From Cupriavidus sp. WKF15 (GTDB taxonomy: Bacteria; Pseudomonadota; Gammaproteobacteria; Burkholderiales; Burkholderiaceae), in assembly GCF_029278605.1 (NCBI RefSeq), contig NZ_CP119573.1, forward strand, positions 1,488,001-1,552,000: 64,000 nt of DNA, read 5' to 3'. The position numbers and the translations under genes are program-made. How positions within the stretch are numbered: position 1 is the first letter of the stretch; the number at the start of each line of letters is the position of its first letter. Below are positions 35,242 through 45,638 of this stretch, one piece after another. Below the pieces are notes generated by a model. It saw nothing but the letters and a program-made list of their open reading frames with translations, had not been told where the DNA came from and ran no database searches.

Positions 35242-35264
35242 CGGTGCCCGGGGAGGGGGCACCG
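35242..35264. other. Perfect 8-bp hairpin between acoD and adh
   Basis: CGGTGCCC pairs with GGGCACCG across a 7-base purine loop, in the spacer upstream of the adh start. There is no T run. It could reduce read-through from acoD into adh or stabilise an mRNA end. Confidence 0.45.
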
Positions 35265-35319
35265 CTACGATCATGGCACGCGCTTCGCGGCACGGGGCTG
35301 TAAATTCACCAGCAAAGCG

Positions 35320-35336
35320 CGATGCCTTGAGCATCG
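35320..35336. other. 6-bp hairpin immediately after the acoD stop codon
   Basis: CGATGC and GCATCG are separated by five bases and touch the acoD stop (35337-35339). On the minus strand the hairpin is followed by a short C/T-rich run, so weak termination or processing is possible. Confidence 0.4.
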
Positions 35337-36857
<1,521 letters not shown>

Positions 36858-36921
36858 GTCTCGCTCCGTCTTGTGAAGTCGTTGGTCGGCACGGCGGTGC
36901 GCCGCGCGCCTGGCAGACATC

Positions 36922-36936
36922 GCAAGAGGTGTGCCG
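36922..36936 (-). promoter_or_regulatory. Sigma-54 promoter of acoD
   Basis: Read on the minus strand the site is CGGCAC-N5-TTGC, matching the -24 GG/-12 GC consensus TGGCAC-N5-TTGC except for the first base. Spacing is exact. It lies about 65 bp upstream of the acoD start, with the activator gene acoR three genes away. Confidence 0.7.
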
Positions 36937-37034
36937 GAGACCGGGACCGGCAGCGAGACTGGCGTGGAATCGGGGTTTCGGGTCTTTCAGGCGCCGATGC
37001 TGCGGCGCCGGCTGTGCCAGTGTGGTGGCGCAGT

Positions 37035-37070
37035 TGTTCCGCACTGGCGCAACTGTGGCAAAACGGAACA
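37035..37070. promoter_or_regulatory. Inverted repeats upstream of the sigma-54 promoter (candidate activator site)
   Basis: TGTTCCG (37035-37041) and CGGAACA (37064-37070) form an inverted repeat. Inside it a second pair, CAGTTG (37031-37036) and CAACTG (37050-37055), is nested. The position, about 100-150 bp upstream of the sigma-54 promoter, is right for an enhancer of the AcoR-type activator. Which repeat is bound is unknown. Confidence 0.45.
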
Positions 37071-37251
37071 GTGGTGCCGTGGCCGCGTTGCGTCAGGCAG
37101 AGGCTGTGAGAGATTCGCCACTCCGGCGCGGGAACCTGCACGCGCGGGGGAGCCGGCACCCTGCTCGCTGCAACCGTCTGGCCGTCCTTGGCCTATGCTT
37201 GGATCGAAGCGGGGCCGGCGCTCCCGCGCAGGTTCGGACAAGGAGGCAATC

Positions 37252-37779
37252 ATGTCGGTGAATGCACGGGCCGCACACCCATTGGCCATCTCCATGCTCG
37301 TTGTTGCGTGCCTGCTGGCTTCCTGTGCAACAGGCCGCGACGCGCCACCGCCCGAGCTGCAGCCCGCCGACGCGGGCCGCGTCATTGCAACACTGCGCGC
37401 GACCGGCGTGCAGGTCTATCAATGCAAGCGTGACCAGGGCGGCCGGCTGGTGTGGACGTTCAGGGCACCCGAGGCCAATTTGTACGATGCGTATGGCAAG
37501 CCCGCCGGCAAGCATTACGCCGGGCCGACCTGGGAAGCGACCGATGGCAGCAAGGTGACAGGCAAGGTCCTGCGGCAGGCGGCCAACGCGCGCGAGGCGG
37601 ACAGCATTCCGCTGTTGCTGCTGCAAGCGACCAGCACCGGCGCCCCCGGCCTGCTTTCGACCGCACGCTATGTCCAGCGACTCAATACGCAAGGTGGCGT
37701 GGCATTGCCGCAGGCGTGCAGTCAGGAAGGCATCGAGAATCGCATGCCTTACCGGGCCGATTACGTCTTTATCGACTGA
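37252..37779 (+). CDS. DUF3455 family lipoprotein
   Basis: The 175-residue exported protein has a lipobox (LLASCATG, Cys at about residue 25). The DUF3455 body follows: GVQVYQCKRD, WTFRAPEANLYDAYGKPAGKHYAGPTWEATDGSKVTG, and a C-terminal YRADYVFI. The function of this family is unknown. AGGAGG lies just before the ATG at 37252. It is followed 13 bp later by the Vgb-like propeller gene, so the two are probably an operon. Confidence 0.82.
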   Translation: MSVNARAAHPLAISMLVVACLLASCATGRDAPPPELQPADAGRVIATLRATGVQVYQCKRDQGGRLVWTFRAPEANLYDAYGKPAGKHYAGPTWEATDGSKVTGKVLRQAANAREADSIPLLLLQATSTGAPGLLSTARYVQRLNTQGGVALPQACSQEGIENRMPYRADYVFID

Positions 37780-37792
37780 CGAGGAGACCGTG

Positions 37793-38788
37793 ATGCGCCT
37801 GCCTTTGCTCGGGGCGGTACTGGCTGCCGGCGTCATGGCGGCCGCTGCCTCCGTAGTCTGTGCCCAGGGCACGATGCCGCCGCGCATCCAAAGCTACCCG
37901 GTCCCGGCGGGGTCGCATCCCCACGATGTCGCGGCCGCGCCCGACGGCACGGTGTGGTACACGGCCCAGTCCGTCGGCGAACTCGGGCGGCTGGATCCGG
38001 CAACGGGCAAAACCACCAGGGTACCGCTCGGTCCGGGCGCTGCGCCGCATGGCGTGATCGTCGGGCCGGATGGCGCCGCGTGGGTCACGGACGGCGGCCA
38101 GAATGCCATCCTGCGGGTCGACCCCGCGACGCATGAGGCGAAGCGTTTCCCACTCCCGTCCGGGCAGGCCAATGCCAACCTGAATACCGCCGTGTTCGAT
38201 ACGCGGGGACACCTCTGGTTCACCGGACAGAACGGCGTCTATGGCGAACTCGATCCGGCCAGCGGGCGCATGCGCATGTTCGACGCGCCCCACGGGCGAG
38301 GACCATACGGCATTGCCGTGACGCCGGGTGGCGATATCTATTTTGCTTCGCTGGCCGGTGATTACATTGCCCGCATCGATGCGGCCTCCGGTGCCGCGCA
38401 TGTCATTGCGCCTCCCGCGGCAAGGTCGGGGCCACGCCGCATCTGGTCGGACTCGAAGGGGGTGCTCTGGGTCAGCGAATGGACCGCCGGCAAGCTGGCG
38501 GCCTATGATCCCCGCACCGGCCGCTGGCGGGAATGGACCCTGCCGGGAGGGAGTCCTCATGCCTACGCGATATACGTGGATGAGCAGGACAAGGTATGGC
38601 TGAGCGACTGGGGCAAGAACGCCGTCCTGCGCTTCGACCCGCAGACCGGCAGGTTCGAGACCTTCGCCAGTCCGCGACCGGACGCCAATGTGCGTCAGAT
38701 GCTCGGTCGTCTGGGCGAGGCCTGGGCGGCGGAATCCGGCACGGATCATCTGGTTGTGTATCGTTTCGGCGCGGGTGGGCCAAAATGA
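37793..38788 (+). CDS. Exported beta-propeller, virginiamycin B lyase (Vgb)-like
   Basis: The 331-residue protein has a signal peptide (cleaved near VVCAQG). It is built of repeated blades of the NHL/SMP-30-like type, each with a D-x-x-G-x-x-W/Y and LDPATG/VDPATH pattern, such as APDGTVWYTAQ, GPDGAAWVTDGG and DSKGVLWVSEW. This matches Vgb-family proteins, but true streptogramin lyases are cytoplasmic, so antibiotic inactivation is not implied. A GAGGAG sequence precedes the ATG. It converges on the siderophore exporter gene. Confidence 0.8.
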   Translation: MRLPLLGAVLAAGVMAAAASVVCAQGTMPPRIQSYPVPAGSHPHDVAAAPDGTVWYTAQSVGELGRLDPATGKTTRVPLGPGAAPHGVIVGPDGAAWVTDGGQNAILRVDPATHEAKRFPLPSGQANANLNTAVFDTRGHLWFTGQNGVYGELDPASGRMRMFDAPHGRGPYGIAVTPGGDIYFASLAGDYIARIDAASGAAHVIAPPAARSGPRRIWSDSKGVLWVSEWTAGKLAAYDPRTGRWREWTLPGGSPHAYAIYVDEQDKVWLSDWGKNAVLRFDPQTGRFETFASPRPDANVRQMLGRLGEAWAAESGTDHLVVYRFGAGGPK

Positions 38789-38822
38789 GCGAGTCCGTCA
38801 GCGAAATAACCGCGCATCACGC

Positions 38823-40073
38823 CTATGCCGGGTCGACCGGCCGGCCGGCAAGGAGCGGACCGCACCTGCGCTGCAGCACCAGCATCGGCAGGAGCGCCAT
38901 CAGATAGGCGGCAGCGACCAGGACATAGGTGTACTGCAGTCCCGCCGCCTGGCTCAGCCAGCCCCCAAGCGAGATGCCGGCAATCGACGATATCTGCGAC
39001 ACGCTCTGGGTCATGCCCAGCAGATGGCCCTGTCGCGCATTGCCTGCCGTGCGGGAAATCAGGGCGGTCAGTACCGGCGTGGTGGCGCCCAGCAGCAGGC
39101 CCCACAGGAAATACACCGCGACAAATACCGCGATGCTGCGCGTGCACGCGGCCAACGTCATCAGGGCGGCGCACGCCGCCACCACGACTCCCATGCGGCG
39201 CAGCGTGTCGTCTGGCTGCCGTCTTTCGAAGTAGCGCGCCCACGGCGCGGCCGACACGATGAAGCCCAGCGCCAGCGAACCGTAGCATAGCCCCACCACC
39301 CAATTGCGAACGTCGAATACCGAGCTGACATATAGCGAGAAGGGCGTCTGCGGGATCATCCGGCTCATCTGCAGCAGGCCGATGGTACCGAGCAGCATCA
39401 GTACCTGCGGCGTGCACCAGTCCTTGCCACGCGCCGCGCGGGTAGCCTTCGCGTCGCTGGCGGGCGCCGCTGCCGGCGGCACGGCCGGCAGGCACAGGGC
39501 GACGGCCGCCGCGCAGGACGCGCAAAGCGCCGCGGCGACGATATTGATCCAGAAGAAGGTGGCGAGGTCCAGGATCAGCCCGCCCACCACCGCACCCATC
39601 AGCGAGCCGACGTTGGTGGAGACCTGCAGGAAGGCGAACAGCCGCCCGCGCCGCAGCGGGTTCTCGATACTGACGCCGTAGGCCTGTGCCGGCGCGATGT
39701 AGCCGGCGCAGGCGCCTTGCAGGAAGCGCAGCACGAGTACGGTCCATACATCCTGTGCCCAGGCCAGCGCCAGCTGCGTCAGGCACAGCCCGGCCAGCGC
39801 GCGCAGCATCATCGGCTTGTGGCCGTAGCGGTCGCCAATGCGGCCCCAGAAGGCACTGGTGAGGACGATGCCGAGCATCGGGCCGACATAGACGGCGATG
39901 CCGGCGAAGCCGAACACAGCGTCGGAGCTGCTCATCGCGCGCAGGTGGATGGGCCAGAACGGGCCGCTCATCTCCATCGCGCCCATGGAGATGCATTGCA
40001 GCACGAACAGCAGCCGCACCAGCCGCGCAGTCTGCCGTGCATCGCCCGGATTCGCCTGGCCGGGGCCGCGCAT
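38823..40073 (-). CDS. MFS transporter of the siderophore operon (probable exporter)
   Basis: The 416-residue protein has about 12 TM segments, with motif A-like FWGRIGDRYGHKPMM and a second-half repeat. The start at 40073 overlaps the synthetase stop (TGATG), so it is translationally coupled to it. In related NIS siderophore clusters (staphyloferrin B SbnD, rhizoferrin) an MFS protein at this position secretes the product. Assignment as exporter rests on this context. Confidence 0.85.
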   Translation of the reverse strand: MRGPGQANPGDARQTARLVRLLFVLQCISMGAMEMSGPFWPIHLRAMSSSDAVFGFAGIAVYVGPMLGIVLTSAFWGRIGDRYGHKPMMLRALAGLCLTQLALAWAQDVWTVLVLRFLQGACAGYIAPAQAYGVSIENPLRRGRLFAFLQVSTNVGSLMGAVVGGLILDLATFFWINIVAAALCASCAAAVALCLPAVPPAAAPASDAKATRAARGKDWCTPQVLMLLGTIGLLQMSRMIPQTPFSLYVSSVFDVRNWVVGLCYGSLALGFIVSAAPWARYFERRQPDDTLRRMGVVVAACAALMTLAACTRSIAVFVAVYFLWGLLLGATTPVLTALISRTAGNARQGHLLGMTQSVSQISSIAGISLGGWLSQAAGLQYTYVLVAAAYLMALLPMLVLQRRCGPLLAGRPVDPA

Positions 40074-41977
40074 CAGGCCGCGCCCGCTTGCCGCAACGGG
40101 TTGGCCAGCCCGTGCTGCAACCGGTAGTTGCTGTACTTCAGCATATGCATGCGCAGCAGAGAGCGGGTCGGCCACGGGTCTTCAAGGAAGATGCGGCGCT
40201 CATCGGCCCAGAATGCCGGCTCGATACGCGCCCGCACGGCATCGAACGCAGCGATGGTCTCCTCGCGCAGGATCTCCCAAAGCCGCGGTGTGGTGAAGCC
40301 ATAGCGGTGAGTCAGCCCCAGCGCGAGCTCGTGCAGGTGGCTGACGAAGCAGGCATCGATCACGAACGTGCGCACCGGCTCGATCTCGCCTTCGAACACC
40401 GTGGGCAGGATGCCCGGCCACGTATAGGGCTGCAGCGTCAGGCCGCGTGCTGCCAGCAGCGGCGCGTAGGTGCGACCATCGCCGAAGTCGCGCACCAGCA
40501 GGCGCTGTGCCATGCCGTCGGCGCCAAACAGGACTTGCGTGTTCTGCTGGTGCGCTTCCAGCGCAATGCCGTAGAGCAGGTAGATGGCAATGACCGGCCG
40601 CGTCACGGTGCGTGCGTACTGGCGGAACCAGCGTTGCGCCGTGTCCTGTGGCGTTGCATCGCCGGTACGGGCCTCCACCAGTTCGGTGAACAATGGCCCG
40701 CGCCCGTCCGGGCGTTGCGCGAACAGTGCCGCCACCGTGACGGGCAGGCAGTCGTCATCGCGGGCAAAGGCCGGCACGCTGGCGCGGAATACCACGGACA
40801 GGTGCTTGCCCGGCGCGTCGTCCTGTGTGACGGCGTGCCGATAGTGCCAGGCCACCTCCTCGGGAAAAATCTCCAGCATTCGGCCAAAGCCGCCTTCCGT
40901 CTCAAGGATGCGCTGGATCAGCGTGCTGATGCGCGGCCCCATGTGGATCGACTTCGCCTGCAGGCTGCGCTGTTCGCTGGTCATCCACAGCGCCACGGGC
41001 AGCTTGATGAAGGGGGCGGCATCCGGCGTGGCCGGCAGCACGGTGCGGAAGGACATGGTCGGCAGCGTCGGCAGGTCTGGCCCGTCCACGATCAGGATGC
41101 CATCGGCAATTTCCTTCGCGTAGGCAGATGTCACATGGGCTTCCAGGTGCCAGCCGTGAATCGGCATGGGCAGCCAGTCCGACTCCCGCAGGCCGCGTGC
41201 ATTCAGCCTTGCCTTCCAGTCCCGCCACAACGAAGGGAACTGCCTCGCAAACCATGTCTGGCTGTCCTCGACGTGGGGCATGCGCTCCACATAGGCCATG
41301 TCGGCGCGCAGCGCGGCAATGCGAACCGGAACCCGGGCCTGGCACTCCGGCGAGAGCGCCAGCACTTCGTCGTCGCCGAGCCCGGGCTTGGCCTTCCAGG
41401 TCGGATAGTAGGGGTGGCCTTCCAGCGCGCCCCACTGGTCCAGCAGCATGGCGGCATCACGCGTGCTGAACTGCTGGCGCAAGTAGTCGGTCAGCCGCGC
41501 TGCATCCGCCGCGGCCATGTCGCGCCGCAGCGCCTCGGCCCAGCCTTGCCGGTGCGCGCGGACATTGGCGTCGTTGCGCAGGCTGTTGAGCATGTCAGCC
41601 TTCAGGCCATCGATACCGTCATCGCCAGGCTCGACATCAAAGCTTTCGCGCAGCACGTCGATCAGCGCCTCGTGTGTATCCAGTGGCGCACGCGTGCCGT
41701 CGGCGCGCAGCAGCGTGATATTGCCGCGGTTGATGAAGGTATCGGCGGGCGCTGCCTCGAGGTCATCGAAGAATACGATGGCCTGCTGCTTCCACAATGG
41801 GAACCATGCATGGCGTCCATGTGGGGCCAGCACTAGCCGGGTCTTGTCGAGGATGCCCTCGGCAAACAGGCAGCGGACCAGGCGGCGCAACGCATTGCGC
41901 CGCGAAAAGCCCAGGTCGGGCATGCCTGCCGGCGTGGAATCGTTCGGGAGAGGGCTTGCGGATTGTTGATTCAGCAT
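40073..41977 (-). CDS. NRPS-independent siderophore (NIS) synthetase, IucA/IucC family
   Basis: The 634-residue enzyme joins citrate or a citrate amide to an amine using ATP. Family landmarks are GHPYYPTWKAKPGL (the substrate/ATP loop region), PMPIHGWHLEAHV, LPTMSFRTVLP, KLPVALWMTS, GIALEAHQQNTQV and LVRDFGD. The C-terminal FhuF-like part follows. It is the only synthetase in the locus, whereas staphyloferrin B needs three. It begins 6 bp after the opine-dehydrogenase-like gene. Confidence 0.9.
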   Translation of the reverse strand: MLNQQSASPLPNDSTPAGMPDLGFSRRNALRRLVRCLFAEGILDKTRLVLAPHGRHAWFPLWKQQAIVFFDDLEAAPADTFINRGNITLLRADGTRAPLDTHEALIDVLRESFDVEPGDDGIDGLKADMLNSLRNDANVRAHRQGWAEALRRDMAAADAARLTDYLRQQFSTRDAAMLLDQWGALEGHPYYPTWKAKPGLGDDEVLALSPECQARVPVRIAALRADMAYVERMPHVEDSQTWFARQFPSLWRDWKARLNARGLRESDWLPMPIHGWHLEAHVTSAYAKEIADGILIVDGPDLPTLPTMSFRTVLPATPDAAPFIKLPVALWMTSEQRSLQAKSIHMGPRISTLIQRILETEGGFGRMLEIFPEEVAWHYRHAVTQDDAPGKHLSVVFRASVPAFARDDDCLPVTVAALFAQRPDGRGPLFTELVEARTGDATPQDTAQRWFRQYARTVTRPVIAIYLLYGIALEAHQQNTQVLFGADGMAQRLLVRDFGDGRTYAPLLAARGLTLQPYTWPGILPTVFEGEIEPVRTFVIDACFVSHLHELALGLTHRYGFTTPRLWEILREETIAAFDAVRARIEPAFWADERRIFLEDPWPTRSLLRMHMLKYSNYRLQHGLANPLRQAGAA

Positions 41978-41983
41978 GGTGGT

Positions 41984-43129
41984 TTACCGTGGCCAGTGTT
42001 CGGGAAAGTAGTCGAGCGCGGAGGCGCGCAGGCTCTCCATGTAGGTGACGTTCCAGTCGAAGATCTCGCGCAGGTGGGGGGTGTCAACGCCCAGCCGCCT
42101 GCCCATTTCCACCAGTGTCGCCAGTCCGTAGGCCACATCCTCCTGGAAGGCGCGGCAGGACTTGTCCATCAGGTACCCGCCACCGTCGGCCGGCACCAGC
42201 GGGGCTTCGATATCCGCGTAGGCCTGGTTGGTGCGCAGCACCGACAGCATGGTCGACGGGTCACGGATCTGCTCGCCGTAGGCTTCGACGATTTCCTGCC
42301 TGAGCGGCTTGACCGAAGACAGGTCGACGCCGAGCTGGCGCGTGACCGCATGGCATAGCCGCTGGCTTTCCTCGTCGGCGCGGGCCAGGAAGTACGCACC
42401 CAGTTCGGGGCAGTCGGTCCACCAGCAGAGAGGCGCGGGCAGGGGCCTGTCATGCCACTGTCCGTAAGGGCCGATCAGTCCGTAGATCACGGCGCTGTGC
42501 ATGATCGGATTGCCGGGGGTCAGGGTGATCTCCAGGTAGCTGTCGAGCAGGCCCACGGGTGCTTCATAGAGCCGGCTCAGGTGGGCCAGCAGGGCTTGCC
42601 GTGCCGACTGCCGCTCGCGCGCATGGCAGCCGGCATAGAGCTGTTGCTTGGCGCCACCCATGCGCACGCTGACCCCGGGGTCCAGTGCGAATGCAGTATG
42701 TGGCACGTCCTTCATGCCCCAGATCACCGCGTTCGGCCGTTGCGCGAGTTCCATCTCGGCCAGCCAGTCGAATCCGCAGAAGCCCGGGATGGCACCCACG
42801 TAGACGGGCTTTTCCATTGGCAGGTGTGGTGCGATCTGTCGCAACAGCGCATGACGGACGTGGGCGGGCACGGTGATGACGACCACATCGGCATCATGCA
42901 AGGCGAGGACGGCATCGTCAGTCACCATGTCGGCACGGGCGCCGAGCGTCCCGCCGTCCGGCAGGAAGGCGGTCAGCACTGCGTCTTCCTGCCCGTGGCG
43001 CGCGGCGACGCGACGATTGCCCGTCAGGAGCTTCACGCGCACGCCCGGCAGTTGCGCGAACAGGATCGCATTCAGGTGTCCGGTGCGGCCGCCGCCGCAG
43101 ACCGTCACGTTCAGCGGTGGCGCGCTCAT
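41984..43129 (-). CDS. Opine/octopine dehydrogenase-like NAD(P)-dependent enzyme
   Basis: The 381-residue protein has an N-terminal Rossmann loop (VTVCGGGRTGHLNA, with a non-classical GGGRTG), a central VVVITVPAHVRHALLRQ, and the NAD/NADP octopine/nopaline dehydrogenase C-terminal domain (TLTPGNPIMHSAVIYGL with the catalytic His). Its start overlaps the SbnA-like stop (ATGA), so the two are coupled. In staphyloferrin B loci the partner of SbnA is SbnB, of the ornithine cyclodeaminase fold; here an opine-dehydrogenase fold holds that place. It may oxidise the SbnA product to diaminopropionate or make another building block. Confidence 0.8.
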   Translation of the reverse strand: MSAPPLNVTVCGGGRTGHLNAILFAQLPGVRVKLLTGNRRVAARHGQEDAVLTAFLPDGGTLGARADMVTDDAVLALHDADVVVITVPAHVRHALLRQIAPHLPMEKPVYVGAIPGFCGFDWLAEMELAQRPNAVIWGMKDVPHTAFALDPGVSVRMGGAKQQLYAGCHARERQSARQALLAHLSRLYEAPVGLLDSYLEITLTPGNPIMHSAVIYGLIGPYGQWHDRPLPAPLCWWTDCPELGAYFLARADEESQRLCHAVTRQLGVDLSSVKPLRQEIVEAYGEQIRDPSTMLSVLRTNQAYADIEAPLVPADGGGYLMDKSCRAFQEDVAYGLATLVEMGRRLGVDTPHLREIFDWNVTYMESLRASALDYFPEHWPR

Positions 43130-44166
43130 GCGGCGTTCAGGCGCAGGACGTTCGGGGCTGCCTCGTGGTTGCAGGCCTTGCCGAGCCAGGCGTCAAGGCG
43201 CCGCCAGACTTGCGCGTCGAGCAGGTTGCGCGCGCGCAGCCAGTCTTCATCGAAGACCGTGTGCAAGTACTTTTCGCCGCCGTCGGCGACGGGCACCACC
43301 ACGTTGCCGCGGACCTGGTCGTCATGAATGGCTTCCAGTGCCTTGTAGATGGCACCGCCGGTAGAGCCGCCCACCAGCAGGCCGGTCTGGCGAGCCAGGT
43401 AGCGCGCGGTCTCGAAGGCCTGCGAGTCGGTTACCTGCACGCCCATGTCGATGCAGCTGTAGTCGAGCACCAGGCCAACCGTGTCGCCCTGCGGCGTGCC
43501 CGTGCCGGACTGGTAGTAGGGGTGGCCCGGCATGCCGAACACGATGGAGCCGGACGGCTCGACAGCAATGGTTACCGCCGCGGGGTTGAACTGCTTCACG
43601 CCGCGCGCGATGCCGGTCATCGAGCCCCCGGTGCCGACGCAGCCGACAAAGGCATTGACAACCCCGGCCTGGGCGAAGGTTTCGCGAACGAACTCCAGGT
43701 AGCCGCCCGCATTGGCTGCATTGTCCGACTGGTTCATGAACACTGCGCCCGGGACCTGCGCGGCGATCTCCGCAGCCAGGCGCTGACGTTCCACCACAGC
43801 CACCTCGTTCTCTTCGAAATCGCCCCGCACGTAGCGGATCTCCGCGCCCAGCGCACGCATTACCGCGATCTTGTCCTGGGCGGCATGGTGATCCACCACG
43901 GCAATGAAGCGCAGGCCGAACTCGATGGCGGCCAGCGCCAGGCCGATGCCCGTGTTGCCGGACGAAGACTCGACGATCACGCCGTTCGGCCGGAGCCGGC
44001 CGGACTTCAGCGCCGCCAGCACCATGTTGCGGGCCATGCGGTCCTTCATGCTGCCGCCGGGATTGTTTTTTTCCACCTTCAGCAACAGCACCGAATCTTT
44101 TTCAGGGACGGGGATGCCCAGCATGGGCGTGTTGCCGATCAGGTCAGACACTTTCCTCAGGATCAT
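43126..44166 (-). CDS. sbnA: SbnA-like PLP synthase (cysteine-synthase fold)
   Basis: The 346-residue fold-II PLP enzyme starts MILRKVSDLIGNTPM. PLP Lys is in NNPGGSMKDRMA, the substrate loop is SSSGNTG, and the phosphate loop is GTGGSMTG. It is closer in context to SbnA (O-phosphoserine plus glutamate to aminocarboxyethyl-glutamate) than to cysteine synthase. CGGAG precedes the start at 44166. A start six codons upstream at 44184 would overlap the decarboxylase stop and cannot be excluded. The ParB-fold gene divergent to the operon may supply phosphoserine. Confidence 0.82.
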   Translation of the reverse strand: MILRKVSDLIGNTPMLGIPVPEKDSVLLLKVEKNNPGGSMKDRMARNMVLAALKSGRLRPNGVIVESSSGNTGIGLALAAIEFGLRFIAVVDHHAAQDKIAVMRALGAEIRYVRGDFEENEVAVVERQRLAAEIAAQVPGAVFMNQSDNAANAGGYLEFVRETFAQAGVVNAFVGCVGTGGSMTGIARGVKQFNPAAVTIAVEPSGSIVFGMPGHPYYQSGTGTPQGDTVGLVLDYSCIDMGVQVTDSQAFETARYLARQTGLLVGGSTGGAIYKALEAIHDDQVRGNVVVPVADGGEKYLHTVFDEDWLRARNLLDAQVWRRLDAWLGKACNHEAAPNVLRLNAA

Positions 44167-44180
44167 CGAGACACTCCGGT

Positions 44181-45587
44181 TCATTGGTCGAGGGAGAAGC
44201 ACACGTGGCCCGCTTCATTGCACTGCGCAACCACGCGCCGTGGCATGGGATGGCGGTGGAACTCGTTTTCCAGCAGATCCATCTGGTAGCCGGCGGTGTT
44301 GGCGTACACCAGCAGGTCGCCGGGGCGGGGCAAGGCGGCGAAAGTCAGCAGGCGGTTGGTCAGCACGTCTTCGTCCAGGCAGCTGTGGCCGGCGATATAG
44401 GCCTGCGTGGGCGGGGTGCCTTGCGCCGGCAGCGCGCCGGCGCTGACTACGGCAGGATCGGACAGGAACTCGGAGGCAAACCAGGTCTCGCAGGCACTGA
44501 AGCTGCTGCCTTCCACGAACACGACATGATGGCCATTGCCGAGTGCCTTGCTGCGCGTGACGCGGAATACGGTGATGCCTGCCTGGTCCGCAAGGCTGCG
44601 GCCGGGCTCGAGCGCCAGCGTGATGGCGCGCTTGCGCAGCCACGCCGCAATCGTCTGGTCTGCCACGCACGGTGCGTTGAGAAAAAGATCCAGCCAGGTG
44701 GCGGCATCGAGATCCCCGCCATACGGATAGAACGAAGGCGGCACGGTGCCATTGCGGTAGTGTTCCGGCCGCTGCGACCGCAGGAATTCGGCGCAGACCT
44801 CGGGATCCACATAGCGCACCGGCAGGCCGCCACCGATGTCGATCATCTTGAGGGGCAACCCCATGGAGGCTGCGGCATCCACGAAGGGGAGCAATTCGCG
44901 GAACGCCTGCGCCCTGGCTTCCCAGGCGTAGCCGCCCAGATGGAAGTGAAAGCCTTCGATAGCCAGCCGGTCGGTCGCAGCGGCAACGCTGCGCAGGCAC
45001 TGTGCCACGGTATCCGCATCCATGCCAAAGCGGCTGGCGCGGGCCGAGGACGGACGGTAGCGCAGCAGCACGCGCGCGCGCCGGCCAGGCGGCTGCTGCC
45101 GCAGACAGGCCTGCAGGTCATCCAGCTCCTCGATGGAGTCCACCGAGACCAGCGCGCCGCGCGCAAGCAACTGGTCGTGGAATGCCGCCGTCTTTGCGGG
45201 TCCGGTGGCACACAGGCGCAGCGGGTCTGCGCTGGCGCGAAGGGCATCGCGCAGTTCATAGTGGCTGGACACATCGATGCCCGCGCCTGCCATCACCGCT
45301 GCCTTTACCAGTGCCTGCGACTTGTTGACCTTGGCGCCGTAGAAGATATCGCTTCGCACGCCATGCGCCGCCAGCACGGCACGCAGCGCCCCGACGTTGT
45401 TGTGCAGAGCGTGTGGCCAGATCACGTTCAGCGGAGAACCATATCGCTCCACGGCCGCCACCAGCGACTGCGGCGAGGTGCGGAGCATCCGCGCGATCAC
45501 CGGGTCCCAGAATGGCGGCAATTGCGTGGGCGGGTGGGTCCGGTATGTTTCCGGCACGGTGGGTACGGATTCATGGTCGATCCACAT
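44181..45587 (-). CDS. sbnH: PLP-dependent decarboxylase, SbnH-like (fold III)
   Basis: The 468-residue fold-III (alanine-racemase-type) decarboxylase is related to diaminopimelate decarboxylase. PLP Lys is in FYGAKVNKSQALVKA, the SHYELRDAL and GFHFHLGGYA motifs are present, IDIGGGLPVRY binds phosphate, EPGRSL follows, and CLDEDVL carries the catalytic Cys. In staphyloferrin B synthesis SbnH decarboxylates a citryl-diaminopropionate intermediate to the ethylenediamine amide. A similar role is inferred. It begins 51 bp after the receptor gene stop and is first of the coupled biosynthetic genes. Confidence 0.83.
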   Translation of the reverse strand: MWIDHESVPTVPETYRTHPPTQLPPFWDPVIARMLRTSPQSLVAAVERYGSPLNVIWPHALHNNVGALRAVLAAHGVRSDIFYGAKVNKSQALVKAAVMAGAGIDVSSHYELRDALRASADPLRLCATGPAKTAAFHDQLLARGALVSVDSIEELDDLQACLRQQPPGRRARVLLRYRPSSARASRFGMDADTVAQCLRSVAAATDRLAIEGFHFHLGGYAWEARAQAFRELLPFVDAAASMGLPLKMIDIGGGLPVRYVDPEVCAEFLRSQRPEHYRNGTVPPSFYPYGGDLDAATWLDLFLNAPCVADQTIAAWLRKRAITLALEPGRSLADQAGITVFRVTRSKALGNGHHVVFVEGSSFSACETWFASEFLSDPAVVSAGALPAQGTPPTQAYIAGHSCLDEDVLTNRLLTFAALPRPGDLLVYANTAGYQMDLLENEFHRHPMPRRVVAQCNEAGHVCFSLDQ

Positions 45588-45638
45588 GGTCTGGTTCCGG
45601 CGGGGGCGTTGGTGATCAGCGATTCAGTGGGGGCCGTC

